Positions 7,194 to 13,059 of a DNA stretch of 14,534 nucleotides are shown one piece after another. Source of the stretch: Hyphomonas sp. GTDB lineage: Bacteria > Pseudomonadota > Alphaproteobacteria > Caulobacterales > Hyphomonadaceae. Position numbers and translations under genes: made by a program. Location: positions 3,207 to 17,740 of the forward strand of contig DNFL01000060.1 in the NCBI GenBank assembly GCA_003486945.1, given 5' to 3'. Each line of letters begins with the position of its first letter. Position 1 is the stretch's first letter. A model generated the notes under the pieces. That model was not told the DNA's origin, ran no database searches, and was given only the letters and a program-made list of their open reading frames with translations.

Positions 7194-7228
7194 AAGAAAA
7201 AGGGGCGGCGTCCACCGAACGCCGCCCC
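7194..7228 (-). terminator. Intrinsic terminator of the TonB-dependent receptor gene
   Basis: GGGGCGGCGT (7202-7211) pairs with ACGCCGCCCC (7219-7228), a 10-bp stem with a 7-base loop. Read on the minus strand it is followed by TTTTTCTT (7201-7194). It lies about 65 bp after the receptor's stop. On the plus strand, coming from the TetR gene, there is no good T-run, although the stem may still help end that transcript. Confidence 0.85.
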
Positions 7229-7245
7229 AGTGGGGCTTTCTGGAA

Positions 7246-7270
7246 GGCCCGGCCTTTGTGGGGCCGGGCC
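7246..7270. other. GC-rich stem-loop in the receptor's 3' untranslated region
   Basis: GGCCCGGCC (7246-7254) pairs with GGCCGGGCC (7262-7270) around a 7-base loop, between the receptor stop codon and its terminator. No T-run follows. It could protect the 3' end of the mRNA or act as a second barrier between the convergent genes. Confidence 0.5.
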
Positions 7271-7292
7271 AGGGAGGAAACGCCAGAGGCCC

Positions 7293-9659
7293 TTAGAAGT
7301 TGTAGTCGATCCCGAAGGTGAACGTGCGAGGATCGCCGTAGAAACCGGTCAGCACGCCTTCCAGGCCCAGTGCCGGCGCGCCGGCAGCGTTCAGGAAGTT
7401 GTAGCCGGAAACGCGATAGCGCTCGTCCGTCAGGTTCTTGCCGGTCAGCGAGAAGCCCCAGCGGCTGCCGTTCTCTTTCCAGCGGATGCTAAGATCAGCC
7501 AGGGTGTAGGCTTCCTGGTCAATCGCGCTCGGGATTTCGAACTGGCTCGAGTCGCCGCGATAGGACGTGAGCTGATTGATCGTCAGACGGCCTTCTTTCA
7601 GAAGGATGTTGAACGGCGTGTCATACGTCAGGCGCAGGCTGCCGGTCCATTCCGGCGTATTCTGAACAACGCGCTGATCCGCGAGGTTCGTCGGCACGCC
7701 GCCGATGATCGTGATGAATTCGTCATACTCGGCATTGATGTAGCCAACGCTCAGACCGGCACTGAAGAAGTCCGAGTCGTTGAACATCTGCTCGCCGAGC
7801 AGGGCCGTGCTTTCGAGTTCCACGCCCCAAAGGGTGGCAGCGCCTGCGTTGGTCGTGACGCCCGCAAAGCTCTCAAAGATGCCGTCGCCGTCAATGTCGA
7901 CGCCGACCGAACCGGGGATCTGCACGTCCTTGTAGTCCATGTAAAAGCCCGCAATGCTCGTTTGCACGCGGCGATCAAAGGTGTTCGACTTCCAGCCGAT
8001 TTCGTAGCTGTCGACTTCTTCCGGCTCGAACATCATGAAGGCTTTGACTTCATCTGGCGTAACCGTGCCGCTTTGGTCGAAGTCAGGCGTCAGGCTCGTC
8101 TGGCCGCGCGGGTCGAACGAGCCACCCTTGAAGCCCTGCGCATAGGTTGCATACAGCGTGTGGTCTTCCACCGGCTTGTAGGTCAGCGAGACGCGCGGAC
8201 TGAAATCGTCGAACTTCTCGGAACCGTTGAAGTTCGAAGAGGTCGAGATCGGAACACCGCTGCCGCCGAAGAATTGGGAGAATCCTCCGACATAGTTGCG
8301 GCGGATGACGGTCGAGGTGCGTTCGTCTTCGGTGTAGCGGCCGCCGAGAGCGACTGACAGCTTGTCGTTGATGTCGAAGGTGAAGTCCGCAAAGACCGAC
8401 CAGGTTTCCGTGCCGACTTCGCCGAACGTCTGCGCGGTGAAGCCGGTGAAGGCGGTCGTGCTGTTGATCAGGTTCAGCAGCTGGCCCGTGGTGAACAGGC
8501 CGACATCGAACACGGTGTTGGAATTGGCTTCCAGGTAGTACGCCCCGATGATGCCGTTCAGGCGGTCGCCGGAATAGTTGATCTGGAATTCGTTCGAAAG
8601 CTGATCATTTGTGTAGATGGCGGGCACGTCGACGTCGACTGCGGGCAGCGAGTCGAAGTCGATGGGCGAGGTGCCTTCATCTTCGCGGTAGGCGAGGATG
8701 TTCTTCAGCGTGATGCGGTCATTGACCTCATACTCGGCGACGAGAGAACCGCCTTTTACTTCAACATTCTGCTTCACGACGTCGAGACCGGCGCGCGTGT
8801 CATAGACATTGCTCAGCACCGGATACTGGAACGGCGCCGAGAGGTCGGGGATGAGGCGGTGGCCCTGGCGGGCGTTCGACTCGTCGTTCATATAGTCGCC
8901 GGCGACGCGGATCTGGAACTTGTCCGTCACGTCCCACTCTGCCGAGAGGCGGTAGGCGGCAACGTCCTTGTTGTAGTTCTCTTCGCCGGTGAACAAGTTG
9001 TCGCCGAAGCCGTCGCGCGTGAAGAAGGCGAGGCCGGCGCCCACGCGAACGGTGTCGCCAAGCGGGATGGAGCCGGAAGCGACGATATCGGCCTGGTTGT
9101 AGGAGCCGTAAGCGCCGCGCGCCTTGAAGGTGGGCTCATCCGAGAGACCGCGGGTGACATATTTCACCGCGCCGCCAATCGTGTTGCGGCCGTAGAGCGT
9201 GCCTTGCGGGCCGCGCAGAACCTCGATGCGCTCGACATCATAGACTTCCAGCACAGCGCCCTGCGGACGGTTGAGGTAAACGTCATCGACATAGATGCCG
9301 ACACCCGACTCGAAGCCCGAAACCGGGTCCTGCTGGCCGACGCCGCGGATGAAGGCGGAGAGCGTATTGTTGGTGCCGCGCGAGACTTCGAGGGTCACGT
9401 TGGGCGAGATCTTGGCGACTTCGTCGAGGGTCTGGACGCCGAGTTCGGCGAGCAGATCGCCGCTGAAGGCAGAGACGGAGAGCGGAACGTCGAGGAGGTT
9501 TTCCTCGCGGCGCTGGGCGGTGACGACGACCGTGCCGAGGCGGCGGTCTTCCTGAGCGGCCGGTTCAGCGGCGGCGTCTTCCTGCGCATGGGCCACAACC
9601 GGCGTCAGCGCGCTTGCTGCCAATACGGCGAGCATGAATTTATTGAGATTTCCAGCCAT
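7293..9659 (-). CDS. TonB-dependent outer-membrane receptor, substrate unknown
   Basis: A 788-aa receptor of the large single-domain type found in Sphingomonas- and Caulobacter-like bacteria. A signal peptide (1-25, cleavage after AHA) is followed by a TonB box TVVVTAQRR (about 43-51). The plug domain (to about 170) contains FIRGVGQQDP, GIYVDDVYLNRPQG and the hallmark VERIEVLRGPQGTLYGRN (142-159). The rest is a 22-strand-type barrel ending in the aromatic TFGIDYNF. Such receptors import large or scarce molecules using TonB energy. Two EF-hand-like loops lie in the barrel half: D526-F-D-Q-S-G-T-V-T-P-D-E537 and D588-I-D-G-D-G593. GGAGG sits six bases before the ATG. The gene is alone on its transcript, with a strong predicted promoter, two tandem operators and a terminator. 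Its proximity to the TetR gene and the shared palindrome tie it to the hydrolase and MFS genes. A siderophore role is not indicated, since no iron-regulator box was recognised. Confidence 0.95.
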   Translation of the reverse strand: MAGNLNKFMLAVLAASALTPVVAHAQEDAAAEPAAQEDRRLGTVVVTAQRREENLLDVPLSVSAFSGDLLAELGVQTLDEVAKISPNVTLEVSRGTNNTLSAFIRGVGQQDPVSGFESGVGIYVDDVYLNRPQGAVLEVYDVERIEVLRGPQGTLYGRNTIGGAVKYVTRGLSDEPTFKARGAYGSYNQADIVASGSIPLGDTVRVGAGLAFFTRDGFGDNLFTGEENYNKDVAAYRLSAEWDVTDKFQIRVAGDYMNDESNARQGHRLIPDLSAPFQYPVLSNVYDTRAGLDVVKQNVEVKGGSLVAEYEVNDRITLKNILAYREDEGTSPIDFDSLPAVDVDVPAIYTNDQLSNEFQINYSGDRLNGIIGAYYLEANSNTVFDVGLFTTGQLLNLINSTTAFTGFTAQTFGEVGTETWSVFADFTFDINDKLSVALGGRYTEDERTSTVIRRNYVGGFSQFFGGSGVPISTSSNFNGSEKFDDFSPRVSLTYKPVEDHTLYATYAQGFKGGSFDPRGQTSLTPDFDQSGTVTPDEVKAFMMFEPEEVDSYEIGWKSNTFDRRVQTSIAGFYMDYKDVQIPGSVGVDIDGDGIFESFAGVTTNAGAATLWGVELESTALLGEQMFNDSDFFSAGLSVGYINAEYDEFITIIGGVPTNLADQRVVQNTPEWTGSLRLTYDTPFNILLKEGRLTINQLTSYRGDSSQFEIPSAIDQEAYTLADLSIRWKENGSRWGFSLTGKNLTDERYRVSGYNFLNAAGAPALGLEGVLTGFYGDPRTFTFGIDYNF

Positions 9660-9691
9660 TTAGTCCTCCCGTGGCCTGGCGCGGCCTGTTG

Positions 9692-9707
9692 CTCAACAAG
9701 TGTTGAG
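9692..9707. promoter_or_regulatory. Palindromic operator 1 (proximal) of the receptor gene
   Basis: CTCAACAAGTGTTGAG is a perfect inverted repeat with 7-bp arms and a 2-bp centre, 33 bp upstream of the receptor ATG and downstream of the predicted transcription start. It shares CAACA-NN-TGTTG with the other two sites but has CT/AG ends instead of TT/AA. A repressor here would block the early transcribed region. Confidence 0.7.
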
Positions 9708-9710
9708 TTT

Positions 9711-9728
9711 TTTCAACAGGTGTTGAAA
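9711..9728. promoter_or_regulatory. Palindromic operator 2 (distal) of the receptor gene
   Basis: TTTCAACAGGTGTTGAAA is a perfect inverted repeat with 8-bp arms and a 2-bp centre, the longest of the three copies. It overlaps the predicted -10 box (9725-9730), as the copy before the hydrolase does at its own promoter. Its centre is 20 bp from that of operator 1, about two turns of the helix, so two dimers could sit on the same face and cooperate. Confidence 0.75.
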
Positions 9729-9752
9729 TACACGGGACGGGCAAGCTGTCAA
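9725..9752 (-). promoter_or_regulatory. Predicted sigma70-type promoter of the receptor gene
   Basis: Read on the minus strand: TTGACA (9752-9747), a perfect -35 consensus, a 16-base spacer and TATTTC (9730-9725). Transcription would start near 9718, within the tandem operators, leaving a leader of about 58 bases before the ATG. A strong promoter under repression would give high induced expression. Confidence 0.6.
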
Positions 9753-9788
9753 TCAATTCCGGGGCAATTCCCGGGCGCTGCAAAAATT

Positions 9789-9840
9789 GCGGCCCGAACC
9801 GTTGCATCCGGGCGACAGATCGCGGCCGGAACCTGTTGCA
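9789..9840 (+). repeat. Imperfect direct repeat upstream of ndk
   Basis: GCGGCCCGAACCGTTGCA (9789-9806) is repeated as GCGGCCGGAACCTGTTGCA (9822-9840), differing by one substitution and one inserted T. The copies are 33-34 bp apart, close to three turns of the helix. The second copy ends in the predicted -35 box of ndk. It may be a pair of activator or repressor sites, or a relic of a small duplication that also duplicated a TTGCA promoter element. Confidence 0.55.
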
Positions 9841-9864
9841 GGCGCGAAGTGAGCCCGCTATAGG
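9836..9864 (+). promoter_or_regulatory. Predicted promoter of ndk
   Basis: TTGCAG (9836-9841), a 17-base spacer and TATAGG (9859-9864). The likely transcription start near 9871 leaves a leader of about 37 bases that holds the ribosome site AGGAAG (9894-9899), eight bases before the ATG. Confidence 0.6.
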
Positions 9865-9907
9865 CCCGGCAACCCTCCAATCCCCACACATTCAGGAAGC
9901 CCCGACA

Positions 9908-10330
9908 ATGGCCGTGCAGCGTACCTTTTCCATCATCAAGCCGGATGCCACCGAGCGTAACCTGACCGGCGCCATCAACGCCGTCATCGAGAAAGCCGGC
10001 CTGCGCATCATCGGCCAGCGCCGCATCCAGATGACCCGCGCCCAGGCCGAGCGTTTCTACGGCGTCCACCGCGAGCGCCCCTTCTTCGGCGAACTGGTCG
10101 ACTTCATGACCTCCGGCCCGGTCGTCGTTCAGGTGCTCGAAGGCGCTGACGCGGTTGCGAAGTACCGTGAAGTGATGGGCGCCACCAACCCGGCCCAGGC
10201 CGCTGACGGCACCATCCGCAAATTGTTCGCCAAATCGATCGGCGAAAACTCGGTGCACGGTTCGGACTCGGCCGAGAACGCCGCCCTCGAGATCGCCCAG
10301 TTCTTCTCGGACGCCGACATCGCTGGCTGA
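9908..10330 (+). CDS. ndk: Nucleoside diphosphate kinase
   Basis: A 140-aa cytosolic enzyme that passes the terminal phosphate of a nucleoside triphosphate, usually ATP, to other nucleoside diphosphates through a phospho-histidine. It starts [16 protein letters not shown]11 in IIKPDA and the active-site H117 in NSVHGSDS are both in place, as are [11 protein letters not shown] (57-67) and GATNPAQA (91-98). Length equals the bacterial norm. The frame extends 24 codons upstream, but the ATG at 9908 follows AGGAAG at ideal spacing and gives the standard N-terminus. Codons end mainly in C (14 of the first 25), as expected for a well-expressed gene here. It has its own promoter and terminator, so it is probably monocistronic. 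It is divergent from the TonB-dependent receptor but not obviously related to it. Confidence 0.98.
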   Translation: MAVQRTFSIIKPDATERNLTGAINAVIEKAGLRIIGQRRIQMTRAQAERFYGVHRERPFFGELVDFMTSGPVVVQVLEGADAVAKYREVMGATNPAQAADGTIRKLFAKSIGENSVHGSDSAENAALEIAQFFSDADIAG

Positions 10331-10355
10331 TAGGCGCTTTCGGGTTTCAGAATAC

Positions 10356-10389
10356 AAGCACCCCGGCCGTCTGACCGGGGTGTTTTTTT
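10356..10389 (+). terminator. Intrinsic terminator of ndk
   Basis: CACCCCGG (10359-10366) pairs with CCGGGGTG (10375-10382) around an 8-base loop, followed directly by seven T residues (10383-10389). A-A at 10356-10357 can extend the stem against the T-run. The hairpin ends ndk transcription 26 bases after its stop. Confidence 0.95.
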
Positions 10390-10452
10390 GTTCGCCGGTA
10401 TGGGCGGTAGCGCGTGTGGTCGGACGCGGGGGTTGGAGTGTTTGTTTTTTTC

Positions 10453-10484
10453 GGTGCTGTTCGCGGGCTGGAGCCCGCGGCACC
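10453..10484. repeat. Palindromic intergenic element
   Basis: The sequence CGCGGGCT-GG-AGCCCGCG (10462-10479) is flanked by GGTGC (10453-10457) and GCACC (10480-10484). Together these form a long hairpin with a 4-base bulge on one side. A T-run (10445-10451) lies just before it on the plus strand. Read on the minus strand, the stem would not be followed directly by this run because the bulge and outer arm intervene. It looks like a dispersed palindromic repeat of the genome rather than a regulatory site of btuB. Confidence 0.5.
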
Positions 10485-10594
10485 TGCGCGCTTCACTTTG
10501 CTCGTGGGGGATCAGGTTTTGAGCGCAGCACCTGCGGCTGGACGCGGTGGTGCTAGGCCGGTGAGGTTTGGTTCTGAGCTTTCCTTCTGCCGCT

Positions 10595-10717
10595 GATACC
10601 TGCGAAAGCCGGTATCCAGAGGTTCAGATCGCAACGCCCGAGGGTCTGGACCCTGCCTTCGCAGGGGTCTTCGGAGGGGGAGCGGTCGGGGAGCTGAGTC
10701 CGGCTTTCGCCGGGACT
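10595..10717. repeat. Cluster of three REP-like palindromes (BIME-type)
   Basis: There are three related hairpins. Unit A: GATACC-t-GC-GAAA-GC-c-GGTATC (10595-10616), with a GNRA-type loop. Unit B: GACCCTGC-CTTC-GCAGG-g-GTC (10649-10669). Unit C: AGTCCGGC-TTTC-GCCG-g-GACT (10697-10717). B and C share orientation and a bulged G in the right arm, and A is inverted relative to them. The flank TATCCAGA after A mirrors TCTGGACC before B, so A and B form a larger inverted repeat (about 10601-10620 against 10645-10662). The core GC-GAAA-GC resembles the short palindromes scattered through many alphaproteobacterial and xanthomonad genomes, whose translation gives spurious PAFAG peptides, as it does here. 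No REP-associated transposase is in the window. The rest of 10390-10914 holds no gene that I can support. Confidence 0.65.
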
Positions 10718-10874
10718 GATGACAGGAGGAGAGGCGCGCGCGCCCGCTCTCTTTCGACTTCTCAAGGACGAGCGTCGGAGGGTTCGGGAGCGTATTGTTT
10801 GGCCTACGTTTCTTGCTGCGTACGTTGCTGATCGTTCGAGGCGATTCCAGCTTTTTACAGGTTTGGGGCTGGTC

Positions 10875-10902
10875 TTGCGGCGATGCGGGAATTTGCCTAG
10901 AG
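10875..10902 (+). promoter_or_regulatory. Weak candidate promoter of the btu operon
   Basis: TTGCGG (10875-10880), a 16-base spacer and CTAGAG (10897-10902). Placement is right for a transcript starting just before the riboswitch, but the -10 match is poor, so this is only a candidate. Confidence 0.25.
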
Positions 10903-10914
10903 GGGGCTTACGCG

Positions 10915-11073
10915 ACAGGTGCCCGGTAAAGTCCGGGTGAAAAGGGAAGCCGGTGGGAATCCGGCGCTATGCCCGTAACTGTGAGCGGGGAGCCGTTCGA
11001 GCCACAAGCCACTGGGAAACCGGGAAGGCAGCTCGGGGGGGCGATGATCCGCGAAGTCAGGAGACCTGCCTGT
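10915..11073 (+). ncRNA. Cobalamin (B12) riboswitch
   Basis: The aptamer's conserved pieces occur in order. ACAGGT (from 10915) opens stem P1. AAAAGGGAAGCCGGTGGGAA with ATCCGGC follows (about 10940-10964). Then come GCCCGTAACTGT (10971-10982), AGCCACTGGG (about 11007-11016) with CGGGAAGGC (about 11021-11029), and finally the B12 box AGTCAGGAGACCTGCC (11055-11070), with CCTGT closing P1. Binding of adenosyl- or related cobalamin normally lowers expression of the downstream genes. Its position 127 bases before the btuB start fits a translational or mixed control. The exact ends depend on P1 pairing. Confidence 0.95.
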
Positions 11074-11114
11074 TGCCGTCGTTGGCTCGCCGTCCGGGAC
11101 CAGGCGAGGGGCCG

Positions 11115-11191
11115 CGGAAGGCATCCTTCCGTTCATGCGACATGTCATGAACCCGCCGCGCAGGGAAATACCCTGGCGGCCTTAGAAGGAG
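11115..11191 (+). promoter_or_regulatory. btuB: Putative expression platform of the B12 riboswitch
   Basis: The btuB ribosome site GAAGGAG (11185-11191) contains GAAGGA, exactly complementary to TCCTTC at 11124-11129. That segment can instead pair with its left neighbour in the hairpin CGGAAGG-CAT-CCTTCCG (11115-11131). The two pairings exclude each other, as in an anti-Shine-Dalgarno switch. Between them lies a stable hairpin GCCGC-CAGGG (with a bulged G) / CCCTG-GCGGC (11155-11180, loop AAATA) that brings the two ends closer. It has no T-run, which argues against an intrinsic terminator. Which state is favoured with B12 bound cannot be told by eye. Confidence 0.5.
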
Positions 11192-11199
11192 CTGCGGAC

Positions 11200-13059
11200 A
11201 TGGTCCTCAGACTTGCACTGCTGGGCGCTTCGGCGCTCGTACTCAATTCTTCTTTCTCCAATGCCTTTGCCGATGAGGACACGCGCGTTCTCGGCACAGT
11301 CGAAGTCAGCGGGCTGCGGCCGGCGGAACTTGACCGGGTGACGTCTTCGGTTTCCGTGCTGACGCAAGAAGACCTGGCCATTCGCCTGTCGCCGAACCCT
11401 GTGGACCAGCTGCGGGCGGTGCCTGGCGTGGCTGTCTCGCGCAATGGCGGCATCGGCGGGCTGACGCAGGTGCGGATGCGCGGGGCGGAAGCAAACCATA
11501 CGCTCGTGCTGTTCGACGGCATCGAGATTTCCGACCCGATTAATGGCGAGACGGATTTCAGCCTGCTGACGGCGTTGCCGGCGGCTCGGATTGAAGTGCT
11601 GCGCGGTGCGGCGTCTTCCATCCACGGATCGGATGCGATCGGCGGGGTGGTTTCGATCTCCGGCGCCGGAGCGGCGGGCTTCAATGCGTTTGCCGAGGCG
11701 GGCAGCTTTGGCACTGTGCGCGGACAGGTTGGCTGGCGCGGCGAGACGCTGGGCGTGGCGGTTTCCGGATTCACGACGGACGGGGTGGATACGTCCGGCC
11801 TCAGCGGCGAGAAGGACGGATCGCAGGCGCTATCGGCACTTGCCAGCGGGAAAATTGATCTGGGTACGGACTGGTCGCTGAACCTTGTCGGCCTCGTGCG
11901 CAGCACGGAGGCGGATTACGATTCGGATTCGGATTTCGACGGGCGGCTGAACAATACCGAGCATAGCACCCAGGCCGATCAGTGGCTGGCCGGGGCGGCG
12001 CTGACAGGTTCGTTCGGCGGGCTGGACCATGTGTTCCGTGCGAGCTTCAACGAAGTCGACCGCGACAATTTCAATGCCGGCGTGAAGACGGATGATGCCA
12101 AGGGCAAGCGGACGAAAGTGAGTTGGTCGCCGGGCTATACGGCGGGCGCGCATGCGCTGACGGGGCTCGTGGATTTCGAGCGGGAGAGCTATGATCGTTC
12201 GGACGCGCAGTATGGCGGCCTGACGGACGTGTCCGAGACGTTTGAGTCGCTGGGTTTTGCGGGCGAGTATCGCTATTCGGCCGGGGCGTTCGATCTGGCG
12301 GCTTCGGCGCGCCATGACGACAATATGGGTGACTTCGACGATGCCACGACCTGGCGTGTCGGCGCGGGCTATGCGTTCGAAGAAATTGGCGGGCGCGTGC
12401 GCGCGTCGGTGGGCACGGGCGTGAAGAACCCGACGATGACGGAGCTCTATGGCTTCTTCGTCGGCAGTTTCATTGGCAATCCGGACCTGAAGCCGGAAGA
12501 GTCCGAAAGCTGGGAGATTGGCTGGGAGCAGGCGCTCGGCGTGTTTGAATGGTCGGCGACGTATTTTGACGCGAACCTGAAGAACGAGATATTCACCGCG
12601 TTCAATCCGGACTTCACGTCGACGGCGCGTAACCGCTCTGCGAAGAGTGAGCGCAGCGGCGTGGAGCTGGCGGCGCGGTGGCAGGCGGCGGAGAATTTCG
12701 CGCTGTCCGGGCAGGCGACCTTCTTTGACTCGCAGGATTTCGGCGGGGCGGATGAGGTGCGTGTGCCGGAGACGACGGCGTCGCTTGCGGCGGACTGGCG
12801 GGTCAATCCGGATGGTTTCCGGATCGGGGCGGCGCTCGACTATGTCGGTGAGCAGGGCGATTTCAATTTCGGCCCGTTCCCGGCGCAGGCGGTTTCGCTG
12901 GATGCGTATACGCTGGTGTCGTTGACGGCGGAATATCCGGTCACGGAGCGTCTTGCGATCACGCTGCGCGGCGAGAACGTCTTCGATGAGGAGGTTGCCG
13001 ACGTGTTCGGCTATCGCAATACGGGCGCCGGCGTATTTGTCGGACTGAAGCTGCGGTGA
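11200..13059 (+). CDS. btuB: Vitamin B12 outer-membrane receptor BtuB
   Basis: A 619-aa TonB-dependent receptor. The signal peptide (1-24, cleavage after NAFA) is followed by a TonB box TVEVS (33-37). The plug contains VRMRGAEANHTLVLFDGIEI and IEVLRGAASSIHGSDAIGGVVSI. The barrel includes ASARHDDNMGDFDDATTWRVG and TELYGFF, then NPDLKPEESESWEIGWE, which match the E. coli BtuB segments around RSDDN, LYGFYG and NPNLDPEKS. Length is close to the 614 of E. coli. An aspartate-rich loop, DYDSDSDFDG (239-248), may serve the calcium binding known for BtuB. The last residues are FVGLKLR, so the usual terminal aromatic residue is missing. The frame is open upstream through the riboswitch, but the start is the ATG at 11200, preceded by AAGGAG at 8 bases. 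The B12 riboswitch and the btuF-btuC genes confirm the substrate. Codons favour G in the third position, unlike ndk. Confidence 0.95.
   Translation: MVLRLALLGASALVLNSSFSNAFADEDTRVLGTVEVSGLRPAELDRVTSSVSVLTQEDLAIRLSPNPVDQLRAVPGVAVSRNGGIGGLTQVRMRGAEANHTLVLFDGIEISDPINGETDFSLLTALPAARIEVLRGAASSIHGSDAIGGVVSISGAGAAGFNAFAEAGSFGTVRGQVGWRGETLGVAVSGFTTDGVDTSGLSGEKDGSQALSALASGKIDLGTDWSLNLVGLVRSTEADYDSDSDFDGRLNNTEHSTQADQWLAGAALTGSFGGLDHVFRASFNEVDRDNFNAGVKTDDAKGKRTKVSWSPGYTAGAHALTGLVDFERESYDRSDAQYGGLTDVSETFESLGFAGEYRYSAGAFDLAASARHDDNMGDFDDATTWRVGAGYAFEEIGGRVRASVGTGVKNPTMTELYGFFVGSFIGNPDLKPEESESWEIGWEQALGVFEWSATYFDANLKNEIFTAFNPDFTSTARNRSAKSERSGVELAARWQAAENFALSGQATFFDSQDFGGADEVRVPETTASLAADWRVNPDGFRIGAALDYVGEQGDFNFGPFPAQAVSLDAYTLVSLTAEYPVTERLAITLRGENVFDEEVADVFGYRNTGAGVFVGLKLR

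Noticed and set aside
7230..8357. Plus-strand open frames of 375 and 334 codons opposite the TonB-dependent receptor (7230-8357, 8859-9863)
   Set aside because: Antisense shadows of an unmistakable receptor gene with signal peptide, plug and barrel. They lack ribosome sites and known motifs.
10553..10831. Open frames on both strands between ndk and btuB (87 aa at 10568-10831 plus, 70 aa at 10553-10765 minus)
   Set aside because: They run through the palindromic repeats, and their PAFAG-type peptides are the known translation product of such repeats. There is no ribosome site and no family resemblance.
10969..11199. A longer BtuB starting at ATG 10969
   Set aside because: That segment is the structured B12 riboswitch and leader. 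The true N-terminus has a signal peptide right after the ribosome site at 11186-11191.
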